Source: Acidobacteriota bacterium (GTDB lineage Bacteria; Acidobacteriota; Blastocatellia; RBC074). Taken from it: a DNA stretch of 64,000 nt. The stretch is from assembly GCA_018269055.1 (NCBI GenBank), contig JAFDVI010000025.1, positions 74,503 through 138,502 on the forward strand. Reading direction: 5' to 3'. The first letter of the stretch is position 1. Every line of letters starts with the position of its first letter. This document shows positions 53,613-63,990 of this stretch, piece by piece. The notes beneath the pieces were generated by a model. The model saw only the letters and a program-made list of their open reading frames with translations. It was not told the DNA's origin and searched no databases. The translations under genes and the position numbers were made by a program.

Positions 53613-55457
53613 ATGACGCTCGACGAAAAGCTCGACAATTTGCCGTTGCAACCCGGCGTGTACATCCACAAAAACGTCAAGGGACACATTATCTATGTCG
53701 GCAAGGCAAAGAATCTGCGCAACCGTGTGCGGCAGTATTTTCAAAGCTCGCGCGCGATGGATGCCAAGACCCAGGAACTGGTCGCGCGCATCGCTGATTT
53801 GGAATACATCGTCACCGACACCGAAGTCGAAGCGCTGGTGCTGGAATCCAACCTGATCAAACAGCATAAACCGCGTTACAACGTGATGCTGAAAGACGAC
53901 AAGTCGTATCCGCATCTAAAGCTGACTGTCACGGAAGAATTCCCGCGCATTTTCAAAACTCGCCAAGTCGAAAAAGACGGTTCGTCATATTTCGGCCCGT
54001 ACCTGCCTGCGGCCTTGGCCGACAAAACCGTCAAGCTGATCAACCGCGAATTCCAGATGCGAACCTGTTCGGACGAAGTGTTTGAAATCTACAAACGCGC
54101 GGGCCGTCCGTGCATGGAATATCAAATCAAGCGTTGTTCCGGGCCTTGCCAGAAGGATTTGTGCAAGCCGGAGGCGTACCGCGAATCGGTCAACGACGTT
54201 TTGCTGTTGCTGGAAGGCAAGGACAAGGAACTGGCCGCGCGGTTGGAAGCGCGGATGCTGAAGGCGTCGGAGGATTTGCGGTTCGAACAAGCGGCGAAAT
54301 ATCGCGACTTGTTACGAACGGTTCGCGCGCTCAGCGAAAACCAGAAGATGATGGGCGACACGGAACTCGACATTGATATCTTCGGCTATCACCGCGACGG
54401 CAACCAATTGGCGTTGCAACTGTTCACCATGCGCGAAGGCAAAATCATCGGACGGCGCGAATTTTACTGGGAAGACATCCCGCTGGAAGGCTTCAACCCC
54501 AGCGAGTTTCTGGGCGAGGTTTTGGCGCAGTATTACACGATCGGCAATTACATCCCGCTGGAAATTCACGTGCCTGTGGATTGGGCAGACAGGGAACTGT
54601 TGGAACAGGCGCTGACTGAAAAACGCGGGCGGCGCGTGCGCATACTCGATCCGCAGCGCGGCCAGAAGCGCGAAATGATTGATCTGGTCGAAAAGAACGC
54701 CAAGATCGGATTCGACCAGCGGTTCCGCGTCATCAAACCTGACTGGGGAAAAACCCTGTGCGATTTGCAGGAACTGCTGAGTTTGCCTGCGGTGCCGCAC
54801 CGCATTGAGTCGTTCGACATATCCAACATTCAGGGTTCGGAAAATGTTGCCGGGATGGTCGTGTGCGAAGAAGGCGAGATGAAAAAATCCGATTACCGCA
54901 AGTTCATCATCAAATCGGTCGAAGGCGCGAACGATTTTGCCTCGATGTGCGAAGCTGTCGGACGCCGCTATTCGCGGTTGCTGAAGGAAGGAAAGCCGTT
55001 GCCCGATCTGGTGTTCATTGACGGCGGCAAAGGGCAATTGTCCGCCGCCGCGATTGCAATGCATGGAATTGGATTGGCCGATTTGCCGCTGGTGGGCATC
55101 GTCAAACCGCGCGGGCGCCACGAAGACATCAGCCATTTGCTGGTCAAAGGCAGGGAAGACGAGCCGATTTATTTGGAAAAGAATTCGCTGGTCATGCGGC
55201 TGGTCAGAATCATTCGCGACGAAACGCACCGCTTTGCCGTCAGCTATCATCGCCAACGTCGCGCCATGCGCGATTTCAAATCGGAGTTGACATCCATCCC
55301 CGGCGTCGGCGAAAAACTCAAAGACCGATTGTTGAGAAACTTCGGCAGTTTGAAACGCGTCAGCGAAGCCAGCTACGAAGAATTGAAACCCTTCGTCGGC
55401 GAACGACAGGCTGAACGCATCATCGAACATTTCCGCCAGCAACGCGAAAACGAATAG
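53613..55457 (+). CDS. uvrC: UvrABC system protein C (excinuclease subunit)
   Basis: The protein has 614 residues, the usual length. The start is ATG 53613, about ten bases after GGAG; the long frame from 53541 adds a hydrophobic leader of no known kind. The N-terminal GIY-YIG nuclease (GVYIHKNVKGHIIYVGKAKN) makes the 3' incision. The Cys cluster region (RTCSDEVFE to RCSGPC) matches the Fe-S site of UvrC. A UVR helix pair (ARMLKASEDLRFEQAAKYRD) binds UvrB, an RNase H-like nuclease makes the 5' cut, and tandem HhH motifs end the chain (SIPGVGEKLKDRLLRNFGSL). It acts in nucleotide excision repair. Confidence 0.96.
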   Translation: MTLDEKLDNLPLQPGVYIHKNVKGHIIYVGKAKNLRNRVRQYFQSSRAMDAKTQELVARIADLEYIVTDTEVEALVLESNLIKQHKPRYNVMLKDDKSYPHLKLTVTEEFPRIFKTRQVEKDGSSYFGPYLPAALADKTVKLINREFQMRTCSDEVFEIYKRAGRPCMEYQIKRCSGPCQKDLCKPEAYRESVNDVLLLLEGKDKELAARLEARMLKASEDLRFEQAAKYRDLLRTVRALSENQKMMGDTELDIDIFGYHRDGNQLALQLFTMREGKIIGRREFYWEDIPLEGFNPSEFLGEVLAQYYTIGNYIPLEIHVPVDWADRELLEQALTEKRGRRVRILDPQRGQKREMIDLVEKNAKIGFDQRFRVIKPDWGKTLCDLQELLSLPAVPHRIESFDISNIQGSENVAGMVVCEEGEMKKSDYRKFIIKSVEGANDFASMCEAVGRRYSRLLKEGKPLPDLVFIDGGKGQLSAAAIAMHGIGLADLPLVGIVKPRGRHEDISHLLVKGREDEPIYLEKNSLVMRLVRIIRDETHRFAVSYHRQRRAMRDFKSELTSIPGVGEKLKDRLLRNFGSLKRVSEASYEELKPFVGERQAERIIEHFRQQRENE

Positions 55458-55564
55458 CGTTCGATCCAGCGACCGCACTCCAAATTGGGACGCCCTGTAA
55501 CCATCAGCGGGCGGAAACCGTCTGTTACATTGCTTCCCAATCGTTTTCTTCAAATCTTACTTTT

Positions 55565-58500
55565 ATGTGGATAGTCAGACTTGCATTACGCCGTCCGTAT
55601 ACCTTTGTCGTTGCGGCTCTATTGATCGCCATTTTGGGCGGAGTGACGATTTACCGCATGTCAACGGACATCTTTCCGGAAATTGACATTCCGGTGGTTT
55701 CCGTCATTTGGATGTACAACGGAATGTCCGCCGAAGAAATGGAAAAACGCATTATCACGCCCAGCGAGCGTGGTTTGACAACGACCGTCAACGACATCGA
55801 ACACATCGAATCGCAATCATTGAACGGCATCAGCGTCATCAAGGTGTTCTTTCATCCCGGCGCGAAAATCGAAGCCGCCGTAGCGCAAATCACCGCCATG
55901 TCGCAATCCATTTTGCGCATCATGCCGCCCGGAATTACCGCACCGTTCATCGTTCGGTACAACGTATCGAACGTTCCCATTTTGCAAGCCAGCATCACCA
56001 GCGATTCGCTGAACGAACAACAGCTTTACGATTACAGCCAGAATTTCATCCGCACCCAGTTGGCGACCGTGCAGGGAGCGTCAATCCCGCTTCCTTACGG
56101 CGGCAAACCGCGCCAGATCATGGTGGACATTGATCCGCAGGCGTTGTACGCCAACAATCTTTCGGCCACGGACATTGCATCAGCGATCAACGCGCAAAAC
56201 CTGATATTGCCCGCCGGGTTCGCCAAAATCGGAGACCGCGAATACAACGTGCGGCTGAACAGCAGTCCCGATACGGTTGCCGCGCTCAACGATTTGCCGA
56301 TCAAACAGGTGGGCGGAGCGACGATTTACCTGCGCGATGTGGCGCAGGTGCGCGACGGTTCGCAGGTGCAAACCAACATCGTGCGCCAGGATGGACGGCG
56401 TTCGGCGTTGTTGACCATTTTGAAAGGAGGCGGGGCTTCGACGCTGGACATTGTCAGCCGCGTCAAAGAACGGTTGCCGAAAATTCTTACGACGCTGCCC
56501 AAAGAGCTGAACGTCAATTTGTTGTTTGACCAATCGCTGTTTGTCCGCGCGGCGATCAACGGCGTGTTGTTTGAGGCCATCATTGCCGCGTGTTTGACCG
56601 CCGCAATGATTTTGTTGTTTTTGGGAAGCTGGCGTTCGACATTGATCGTCACGGTTTCGATTCCGCTTTCAATTTTATGTTCTCTGATTTTGCTCAGTTT
56701 GTTGGGACAGACGCTGAACGTGATGACGCTGGGCGGGTTGGCCCTGGCGGTGGGAATTCTGGTGGATGACGCGACGGTCGAAATCGAAAACATCCATCGC
56801 AATCTGGGGCAGGGCAAACCGCTGCGCCAGGCGATTCTGGACGGCGCGCAGCAAATTGCCACGCCCGCTTTTGTTTCGACCCTTGCCATCTGCATCGTGT
56901 TTGTGCCAGTGGTATTTTTGATTGGCGCGGCAAAATCCATGTTTACGCCGCTGGCCATGGCCGTCGTATTCGCCATGATGGCGTCGTACCTGTTGTCGCG
57001 AACGCTGATTCCGACGATGGTGCTGTATCTGCTGCGCGACGAAGCGAAGTTGTACCAGGCCGAAGGCGAACATGCGTCGGGCAAAAGCTGGATTTGGCAC
57101 ATTCACGATCGGTTTGAAACGGTTTTTGAGCGATGGCGCGACCGGTATTGCGAATGGCTGAGCCTGGCATTGAATCATCGCCGGGCGGTGATCATCGGAT
57201 TTCTGCTGTTCTGTGTCGGGTCGTTTTTATTTCTGCCGTTCGTCGGGGAAAACTTTTTCCCTGCGGTGGATGCCGGGCAATTCCGGTTGCATGTGCGCAC
57301 TCCGGCGGGCACGCGCCTGGAAGAAACCGAGCGCATTTTCGGCCAGGTGGAAGATGCCATTCGGCGAACCATTCCGCCTGAAGAATTGCGATTGATTTTG
57401 GACAACCTCGGTTTGCCTTCGGTTGGCATCAACCTGGCGTATTCCGACAGCGCAACCGTCGGGTCAAGCGACGGAGAAATTCTGGTTTCCTTAAACGAAG
57501 ACCATCACCCCACGCCGGAATACGTCAATCGGTTGCGGCACGATCTGAACACTCAATTCCCGCAACTGACGTTTTTCTTTCAACCGGCGGACATCGTCAG
57601 TCAGATTTTGAATTTCGGCCTGCCCGCGCCGATTGACGTGCAACTGGTTGGGCGCGATCAGAACGCCAATTACGACATCGCCCGGCAGATCGTTGATCGC
57701 ATCGCCAAGATTCCGGGCGCGGCGGATGTTCATCTGCATCAAGTGATGGACGCGCCCGAATTGCGCGTCAACGTGGATCGCACCAAGGCTGAACAGGCCG
57801 GATTGACGCAACGCGACGTGGCCGGAACCCTGCTGACCAGTTTGAGTTCCAGCGGCCAGACCGCGCCGAATTTTTGGCTGAATCCTGAAAACGGCGTCAG
57901 TTATTTTGTGACCGTGCAAACGCCGCAATACAAGGTGGATTCGGTGGATGCCATCCAGAGCACACCGGTGACGGGTGGCGCCGCGCCAGCGCCACAACTG
58001 CTAAGCAATCTGGCTTCGTTTGAACGGCGCACAACCACTGCGGTGGTCAATCATTACAACGTGCAACCGCTGTTCGACATTTACGCCAACGTGCAGGGGC
58101 GCGATTTGGGCGGCGTGGCAACTGAAATTGACAAGGTCATGGACGAATTCCAGTCCAAATTGCCGCACGGCAGTTCGCTGGTCATGCGCGGACAGGTGGA
58201 AAACATGCGGTCATCGTTTTTCGGCTTGGGCTTCGGACTGCTGTTTGCGATTTTGCTGGTTTACTTATTGATGGTCGTCAATTTTCAATCATGGCTGGAT
58301 CCGTTCATCATCCTGATGGCGTTGCCCGGCGCGTTGGCGGGAATTTTGTGGATGTTGTTTGTCACGCAAACGACGATCAGTGTGCCCAGTTTGATGGGCG
58401 CGATCATGTGCGTAGGCGTTGCGACGGCAAACAGCATTTTGCTGGTCACTTTTGCCAACGAACAGCGGATGCAAGGCCATGATGCAATCCAGGCGGCTTT

Positions 58501-58777
58501 ATCAGCAGGCTTCACGCGATTGCGTCCGGTGGTAATGACTGCGCTGGCAATGATCATCGGCATGCTGCCGATGGCGCTGGGCTTCGGCGAAGGCGGCGAG
58601 CAAAATGCGCCGCTTGGGCGGGCAGTCATCGGCGGACTGGTGATTGCTACGTTTGCGACATTATTTTTTGTGCCCGTGATTTACAGCGTGTTGCGACGCA
58701 AGCCGGTCGTCAGGGCGGAGGAACATACGGACAGTTCCGCAGTGCCCACACCATTGGAAGTTGCACCTCAACAATAG
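55565..58777 (+). CDS. RND-family efflux pump inner-membrane transporter (AcrB/HAE1-like)
   Basis: The protein has 1070 residues, the normal length. Twelve membrane helices are arranged as one N-terminal helix, periplasmic domain, six helices, second periplasmic domain and five helices. Hallmarks are RRPYTFVVAALLIAILGGV at the N-terminus, the proton-relay Asp pair in ALAVGILVDDATVEIENIHR, GENFFPAVDAGQFRLHVRTP, and the repeated GVATANSILLVTFANEQR. It pumps substrates from the inner membrane or periplasm in a tripartite complex. The membrane-fusion partner is encoded downstream; no outer-membrane TolC-like gene is in view. Confidence 0.95.
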   Translation: MWIVRLALRRPYTFVVAALLIAILGGVTIYRMSTDIFPEIDIPVVSVIWMYNGMSAEEMEKRIITPSERGLTTTVNDIEHIESQSLNGISVIKVFFHPGAKIEAAVAQITAMSQSILRIMPPGITAPFIVRYNVSNVPILQASITSDSLNEQQLYDYSQNFIRTQLATVQGASIPLPYGGKPRQIMVDIDPQALYANNLSATDIASAINAQNLILPAGFAKIGDREYNVRLNSSPDTVAALNDLPIKQVGGATIYLRDVAQVRDGSQVQTNIVRQDGRRSALLTILKGGGASTLDIVSRVKERLPKILTTLPKELNVNLLFDQSLFVRAAINGVLFEAIIAACLTAAMILLFLGSWRSTLIVTVSIPLSILCSLILLSLLGQTLNVMTLGGLALAVGILVDDATVEIENIHRNLGQGKPLRQAILDGAQQIATPAFVSTLAICIVFVPVVFLIGAAKSMFTPLAMAVVFAMMASYLLSRTLIPTMVLYLLRDEAKLYQAEGEHASGKSWIWHIHDRFETVFERWRDRYCEWLSLALNHRRAVIIGFLLFCVGSFLFLPFVGENFFPAVDAGQFRLHVRTPAGTRLEETERIFGQVEDAIRRTIPPEELRLILDNLGLPSVGINLAYSDSATVGSSDGEILVSLNEDHHPTPEYVNRLRHDLNTQFPQLTFFFQPADIVSQILNFGLPAPIDVQLVGRDQNANYDIARQIVDRIAKIPGAADVHLHQVMDAPELRVNVDRTKAEQAGLTQRDVAGTLLTSLSSSGQTAPNFWLNPENGVSYFVTVQTPQYKVDSVDAIQSTPVTGGAAPAPQLLSNLASFERRTTTAVVNHYNVQPLFDIYANVQGRDLGGVATEIDKVMDEFQSKLPHGSSLVMRGQVENMRSSFFGLGFGLLFAILLVYLLMVVNFQSWLDPFIILMALPGALAGILWMLFVTQTTISVPSLMGAIMCVGVATANSILLVTFANEQRMQGHDAIQAALSAGFTRLRPVVMTALAMIIGMLPMALGFGEGGEQNAPLGRAVIGGLVIATFATLFFVPVIYSVLRRKPVVRAEEHTDSSAVPTPLEVAPQQ

Positions 58778-58789
58778 AAAGTCATTTGG

Positions 58790-58862
58790 AAATGTGGCGC
58801 GGGTTGTTTACCCGCGTTTGAATTGTGAAGACGGTCGCGGGTAGGCAACCCGCGCCACATTT
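58790..58862. repeat. Two inverted REP-like palindromes between the RND pump and its adaptor
   Basis: Arms of 17 perfect bp (58790-58806 with 58846-58862) flank a second pair (58811-58816 with 58836-58841). Each half is itself a hairpin (GCGGGTTGTTTACCCGC and its near copy). It ends just ahead of the adaptor SD and could tune translation of the second gene. Confidence 0.7.
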
Positions 58863-58879
58863 TGCAGAGGAGAAAGTTC

Positions 58880-60244
58880 ATGAGCCTCGGCTCGTCAAAT
58901 CTGACAAAGGCAAAACAAGAGCACGATCTGGAACCTACGCCAGGCGTGTCGAAAACTCCATTTGTTGCCGTAGGGTTTTTGCTGGTGGTGTTGCTGGTTA
59001 TCGGAGTGATTCCTCGGCTGAAGCGGCATTCCGAATTGGCAACGGCGGCACAGCAACAGGAACATGCCACTTCATTGGTGGAAACCGTCACGCCGCGCCA
59101 GTCCGAAGCGACCAACGAATTGGTTTTGCCCGCTACAACCCAGGCCATTCAGGAAATCATTGTCGCCGCGCGCACCAGCGGATATGTGCGACGCTGGCTG
59201 GTCGGCATCGGCCAGCCCGTCAAAGCGGGCCAGTTGCTGGCCGAAATTGATGTGCCGGAAACCAACCAAATGTTGCGCGAAGCCCAACAGGAAATCGCCG
59301 AAGCCAACCAGACCGTTGCGCAGGGGCACGCCGAACTGGCGCAGGCCGAAGCCGGATTGCAACAATCCGAAGCGCAACTGAAACAGGCGCGCACCAATCT
59401 GGAACTGGCGCGCGTCAACCTGGATCGGTCAAAAACCTTGTCGGCTCAGGGCGTGGTTTCGCGGCAGGACACGGACGACAAGCAGGCGATTTATGACGCC
59501 CGACTGGCCGATGTCGAAGCCGCGCAAGCCGCCGTGCGTTCGCGCCAATCCGCCATCAAAGCCCAGCAGGCAACCATTGACGCCCGCGTTTCCAGTTCCA
59601 GCGCGCGCGAAGCGACCGCGCAGCGGTTTGCCGATTTGCAATCCTTTCAAAAAGTCGTCGCGCCGTTTGATGGCATCGTCACCGCCCGGTACATCGAAGT
59701 CGGAACCTTAATCACGCCCAGCGGAGGCACCGCCAACCAACCGGGGCTGTACAAAGTTTCGCGGCTGGACACGATTCGCGTCTTCGTCAACGTGCCGCAA
59801 AGCTTTGCGCCCGCCGTCAACGCGGGGCTGGAAACCGAAATCATCGTCAAGGAATTGGCGCCACGTAAATACACCGGCAAAGTCATCGGCACGACGCATT
59901 CGATTGATACGACTTCGCGGACGATGCTGGCCGAAATCCGCGTGCCGAATCCCGACCATCAATTCCTGCCGGGCATGTACGCCCAAGTCAAATTCACTTT
60001 GCCGACTTTGCGGCGCTCTGTGCTGATTCCCGCTGCGGCCCTGGTCGTCAACGCCGCCGGCACCCAGGCCATCATCGTGCGCCCGGATCAAACCATTCAT
60101 TACCAACCGGTCGAAGTCGGTCGCGATTTCGGCAAGGAAGTCGAAATTGTTTCCGGCCTGGATGGCAGCGAAGCACTCATCTCTACTCCATCCGATGCTC
60201 TGCATGAAGGGATGCGCGTGCAGGTTTCGCAGGCGCACAAATAA
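58880..60244 (+). CDS. RND efflux periplasmic adaptor (membrane-fusion protein)
   Basis: The protein has 454 residues. The ATG at 58880 follows AGAGGAGAAAG. One N-terminal anchor helix (VGFLLVVLLVIGVIPRL, about 33-50) is followed by a biotinyl-lipoyl-like domain (IVAARTSGYVRRWLVGIGQPVKAGQLL), a long coiled-coil hairpin (about 130-245), the second lipoyl half (VVAPFDGIVTARYIEVGTLI), a beta-barrel and a membrane-proximal domain. It bridges the RND pump encoded upstream to an outer-membrane channel. The REP-like hairpins lie in the 100-base gap before it. Confidence 0.94.
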   Translation: MSLGSSNLTKAKQEHDLEPTPGVSKTPFVAVGFLLVVLLVIGVIPRLKRHSELATAAQQQEHATSLVETVTPRQSEATNELVLPATTQAIQEIIVAARTSGYVRRWLVGIGQPVKAGQLLAEIDVPETNQMLREAQQEIAEANQTVAQGHAELAQAEAGLQQSEAQLKQARTNLELARVNLDRSKTLSAQGVVSRQDTDDKQAIYDARLADVEAAQAAVRSRQSAIKAQQATIDARVSSSSAREATAQRFADLQSFQKVVAPFDGIVTARYIEVGTLITPSGGTANQPGLYKVSRLDTIRVFVNVPQSFAPAVNAGLETEIIVKELAPRKYTGKVIGTTHSIDTTSRTMLAEIRVPNPDHQFLPGMYAQVKFTLPTLRRSVLIPAAALVVNAAGTQAIIVRPDQTIHYQPVEVGRDFGKEVEIVSGLDGSEALISTPSDALHEGMRVQVSQAHK

Positions 60245-60250
60245 TCAGAG

Positions 60251-60667
60251 TCAGGTGTCCGCAATCCACAAACATTTACTGTAGGCCTGATGAAAGGGTT
60301 TGGTGGGTTTTTCGCCAGTGACAAAGTCGGCGTCATACTCCATCGCTGCCGCCAGATGTAACGCATCCATCAGTTGGATGTTGAAGCGTTCAATTAACCA
60401 CGATGCCGTGGAAAACAGGACGCGTTCGTCTTCCACCCATTGGCTGACGTGACGATTAAAGAAGCTTTGCAGAAATGCGACCTCTTTGGACCGACCTGCG
60501 TTGATCGCATAGGGCAATGTTTCCAGCCTCAAAAACTCACTTGCCAGATATTCTCTGCGCTTGTCGCCGAGTATGCCGAGCGCCTTTAACCGAAGATTGA
60601 AATTTTTTTGGCTGACGGCATAAATGAGGATATTGCTATCGGCATAGGTCAGGATTTTGTTTGGCAT
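60251..60667 (-). CDS. PIN-domain toxin (VapC-like ribonuclease)
   Basis: The protein has 138 residues. The PIN fold has the acidic metal-binding residues spaced as expected: D in TYADSNILIYAV, E in ASEFLRLE, D in LMDALHLAAAM and D in DADFVTGEKP. Such toxins cut RNA when released from their antitoxin. The ATG is two bases after the TAA of the small upstream antitoxin gene, typical of toxin-antitoxin operons. Its 3' end abuts the end of the RND adaptor gene. Confidence 0.88.
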   Translation of the reverse strand: MPNKILTYADSNILIYAVSQKNFNLRLKALGILGDKRREYLASEFLRLETLPYAINAGRSKEVAFLQSFFNRHVSQWVEDERVLFSTASWLIERFNIQLMDALHLAAAMEYDADFVTGEKPTKPFHQAYSKCLWIADT

Positions 60668-60669
60668 AT

Positions 60670-60897
60670 TTACTGAGAAGCATTTCCACGCCGTCGTGCA
60701 ATTTCGGCGTGGATTTCTGCCGTGGTTTTGAGTTGATCTGGCTCGTTTTGGGTTCCAAGGCTGATTTCGAATAGCTCCTGACCCGTCAAGCTAAGATCAG
60801 CATACATCTGTTGCAACTTTTCTACATCAACAACAGCCAGAGTATTCGGCAAGTTTATAGGCAGAGCGGTTTTTTCCCTCTTTCGACTTTTATTCAT
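60670..60897 (-). CDS. Putative antitoxin of the PIN toxin
   Basis: The protein has 75 residues. The start is ATG 60897, seven bases after GGAGGA; a longer frame to 60936 is less likely. A basic N-terminus (NKSRKREKTALPIN) and an acidic helical body (VVDVEKLQQMYADLSLTGQE) end in a HAEIARRRG tail. No DNA-binding motif is certain. Identity as antitoxin rests on size and immediate linkage to the PIN gene. Confidence 0.75.
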   Translation of the reverse strand: MNKSRKREKTALPINLPNTLAVVDVEKLQQMYADLSLTGQELFEISLGTQNEPDQLKTTAEIHAEIARRRGNASQ

Positions 60898-60966
60898 GCA
60901 ATTCCTCCAGGCCGAAATTGTATTCCAGTTTGCCAACCCTTAAAAGATGAACCTTCATGGATGCCT

Positions 60967-63750
60967 TCACTTCTGCCTTTTCATTTGGTCGAGCACCGCG
61001 CCAAGCTTTTTGATTTCTTCGCCGTATCGCGCCCAATCGCCTTCGCGCTGCGCCTGGGTAGCACGGTCGTAATGCTGTTTGGCTTGAGCGGCCAATCCTT
61101 GTAAGTCAGCGGCTGGCCCGGTCAGTGCGCCTGATTGCGGAGTTCCTGTGACGGGATTCTCCCCCGTTGGTTGCGTTGCGGGCGATTCAGTGCCGAAGAT
61201 GCGCGCCAGGCTGGCTTCGAGCGTTTCCTCCATCGCGATTTTGTTTTCGGCGACGACGATCACGCGTTTGAGTTCCGGGATGTTCCCGGATTCGGCGCGC
61301 AGGTATAACGGCTGAATGTACAGCAGCGATTCTTTGATCGGAATCACCAGCAGGGTTCCGTGGTCAACGCGCGAACCGCGCTGATCCCACAGCGACAACT
61401 GGCGCGAAATTTCCGCATCCTGGTTGATCCGCGCCATGACCTGTTTGGGGCCGTAAATCAGTTTCTGTTTGGGGAAACGATACACGCGCAGCTTTCCGTA
61501 ATTCTCACCGTCCGAACGCGCCACAATCCACGAAGCCAGATTGTCTTTGTTGCGGGGCGTGAACGGCAACATGATGATGTACTCTTCTTTCTCTTCGCCC
61601 GGCAATTTCATGATGTTGTGGTAAGGCTCCATCGGGTGCGCTTCTTTCTGGCCGTCGTTGACGGCGGCAACTTCCCACTGATCTTCCTTGTTGTAGAAAA
61701 CCTGCGGCTGGTTCATGTGATAAGTCGAATACACCTGCGTCTGAAGCGTGAAAATGTCTTTTGGATACGCCAGATGTGCGCGCAAATCGGCGGACAATTC
61801 GGTGAGCGGTTTGAACATGCCGGGGAAAATCCGCGCCCAGGTTTGAATCAGCGGGTCGGTGTCATCGGCCAGGTAAAGCCGCACGTCGCCGTTGTACGCG
61901 TCCACAACGGCTTTGACCGAATTACGGATGTAATTGATTCCGCCGAACTGTTCGGAATACGGATAGCGGTTGCTGACGGTATAAGCGTCGGCGATCCAGA
62001 ATAATCTTCCTTCCGAAACGACCATGTAAGGGTCTTGGTCGAATTGCAGAAACGGCGCAATGCGGCTCAACCGGTCTTTGATGTCGCGGTAATACAGCAC
62101 GCGGCTGTCCGCAGTGATGGCGTCCGACAGCAACATTTTCATATCGCCGAAGCGAGTGGCAAACAGCAATTTGCGCCAGTACGAGCCGATGGAAACTCCG
62201 CCCGTGCCTTCGTAATTTGAATAAACGTCTTTATCGCCGGATGGGTAGTTGAACTCCTTGGCGTTGGTTTTGACGTAGACAGGATCGTGCGAGATTTCGC
62301 CAAAATAAATTTCCGGCCTGGTGACTTTGAGTTCAGGGAGAGTCGAAACCGGAGGCAAATCCTTGATGAACAGCACGGGCAACCCTTCCGGCGTGATCTG
62401 GTTGACCGGGCCGAGCGTCAACCCAAACCCGTGCGTGAACGTCAGCCGTTCGTTGATCCAGTTGCGGTTCGGAAGCGTGTCGGAGGCCAGTTCGCGCGGC
62501 GAAATCATGGTTTGCCGCAATTCGCCGCCGATGCGGTACCGGTCGTTGTCCACGGATTCAAACTGGTAATAGGTGCGGATTTCCTGCAATTGACCGAAGG
62601 TTTCCAGCAGCGGCGCTCGATCCCACAGCCGGACGTTGTTGATGGTGGTTTTGTTGTCTTGAATATCTTTCAGCGTCAAGCTGACGTCGCCCGCCAACTC
62701 GCGCTCTTCGACTTTGTCCAATCCGAAGCCTTTGCGCGTGGCTTTGATGTTGTTGGCAATGTAGGGAGTTTCTTTTTCCAGTTCATTCGGCGCGACGGAA
62801 AACCGCTGCACAAACGTCGGGTAAATCCATCCACCGATGACAATTGCCAGCAGGTAAATCCCCAATCCCAGCAGGATCAAACGGATTCCGGGTCGGAACA
62901 TCGTGGCGATGGCCATCACGGCAACCAAAATGGCCGCGACGACTTCGACGCGCAACATGGGCATTCTGGCCGCAACGTCCGTGTATCCGGCTCCGTTGAC
63001 GGTGCCGCTGGTTGAATAGAGCAAGTTGGGAAGTTCCAGCCAGGTGCGACCCGCCATCACGAAAAAGAACGCTGTTACCAACCCCAGCAGATGTTTCCGC
63101 GGGCCGCTGCGGAGCATCGGCGCGTTGTTTCCAAAAACGATTCCTCCGCGCAGTACGTACACCGCCGCAGCGCTGATCAAACAGACAATTACGAACAGAA
63201 ACAGCAGTTGCGCCACGAATTCCAGAAACGGCAGGGTGAAGAAATAAAACGAAATGTCGCGTCCGAACAATGGATCCGTGTCGCCAAACGCCGCCTGATA
63301 ATTGTATTGCAGGATGACTTCCCACGATTCCCAGACGCTCAACCCAAAAAACAACCCGATCAACAGCGCGATCAAAAAAATCCACCGTTCGATGAATCGC
63401 CCGATGTCCGGCAACGGAACTCGTTCCTTGTTGATCGTGATGTACCGAACCATCGTCGTGTAGGCGGAACTGAGCTTCAACGCCAGTTTGATGTTCAACC
63501 ACAACAGCAACGCGGACAAGACCGTGACAATTGCTCCCAGCCCGAACTTGGTCAGCAGCGTCCTGGTGAAAACGCGCTGATACCCCAGTTCCTGAAACCA
63601 TAAATACTCGGAATAAAATCCCGCCCAACCGGGCCAGAGGAATAGAACCAGCAGCAGCAAGGGCAGGAAAAGCAGCCAACGAGATCGTTTGGAACGATTG
63701 CGTTTTGGACGGTCGTCGTCGAATTCATCGTCATAGGGGGCGTTATTCAT
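60967..63750 (-). CDS. UPF0182 family membrane protein
   Basis: The protein has 927 residues. The start is ATG 63750 after GGAGAAAAATC. An acidic/basic N-terminus precedes about seven membrane helices within the first 320 residues ([58 protein letters not shown]). A large extracytoplasmic domain of UPF0182/COG1615 follows ([23 protein letters not shown] region, WGLP/VFFIKDLPP-like region, [40 protein letters not shown]). The tail is Ala/Gln-rich and ends in a helix. The function is unknown. The family is widespread in Acidobacteriota and Actinobacteriota. Confidence 0.93.
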   Translation of the reverse strand: MNNAPYDDEFDDDRPKRNRSKRSRWLLFLPLLLLVLFLWPGWAGFYSEYLWFQELGYQRVFTRTLLTKFGLGAIVTVLSALLLWLNIKLALKLSSAYTTMVRYITINKERVPLPDIGRFIERWIFLIALLIGLFFGLSVWESWEVILQYNYQAAFGDTDPLFGRDISFYFFTLPFLEFVAQLLFLFVIVCLISAAAVYVLRGGIVFGNNAPMLRSGPRKHLLGLVTAFFFVMAGRTWLELPNLLYSTSGTVNGAGYTDVAARMPMLRVEVVAAILVAVMAIATMFRPGIRLILLGLGIYLLAIVIGGWIYPTFVQRFSVAPNELEKETPYIANNIKATRKGFGLDKVEERELAGDVSLTLKDIQDNKTTINNVRLWDRAPLLETFGQLQEIRTYYQFESVDNDRYRIGGELRQTMISPRELASDTLPNRNWINERLTFTHGFGLTLGPVNQITPEGLPVLFIKDLPPVSTLPELKVTRPEIYFGEISHDPVYVKTNAKEFNYPSGDKDVYSNYEGTGGVSIGSYWRKLLFATRFGDMKMLLSDAITADSRVLYYRDIKDRLSRIAPFLQFDQDPYMVVSEGRLFWIADAYTVSNRYPYSEQFGGINYIRNSVKAVVDAYNGDVRLYLADDTDPLIQTWARIFPGMFKPLTELSADLRAHLAYPKDIFTLQTQVYSTYHMNQPQVFYNKEDQWEVAAVNDGQKEAHPMEPYHNIMKLPGEEKEEYIIMLPFTPRNKDNLASWIVARSDGENYGKLRVYRFPKQKLIYGPKQVMARINQDAEISRQLSLWDQRGSRVDHGTLLVIPIKESLLYIQPLYLRAESGNIPELKRVIVVAENKIAMEETLEASLARIFGTESPATQPTGENPVTGTPQSGALTGPAADLQGLAAQAKQHYDRATQAQREGDWARYGEEIKKLGAVLDQMKRQK

Positions 63751-63882
63751 GATTTTTCTCCGCAAATGAATACACGTTGTTATGTTTCAGAAAGCCTGTT
63801 TTGGGAACTGACACCTTTTTTGTTTAGCCCCAGTGTGCGGCCTTGTCTTTACCCAAATCTTTTCACGGAATTGGTTTGTCTC

Positions 63883-63990
63883 AGCCCGCGAAGGCGGGCG
63901 GCGAGCATATAGCCTGGGGTGGAGCGCAACGGCGCGAAACCCCAGGAAAAACGCGAAATTAAGGCAACAGCCCGCCAGAGCGGGCGACAG
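63883..63990. repeat. Three-hairpin interspersed repeat at right edge
   Basis: Palindromes run GCCCGCGAAGGCGGGC (63884-63899), CCTGGGGT...ACCCCAGG (63913-63920 with 63939-63946) and GCCCGCCAGAGCGGGC (63970-63985). The layout of two similar GC hairpins around a larger central one parallels the REP-type modules around the RAYT gene. No convincing gene lies at 63751-64000. Confidence 0.65.
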
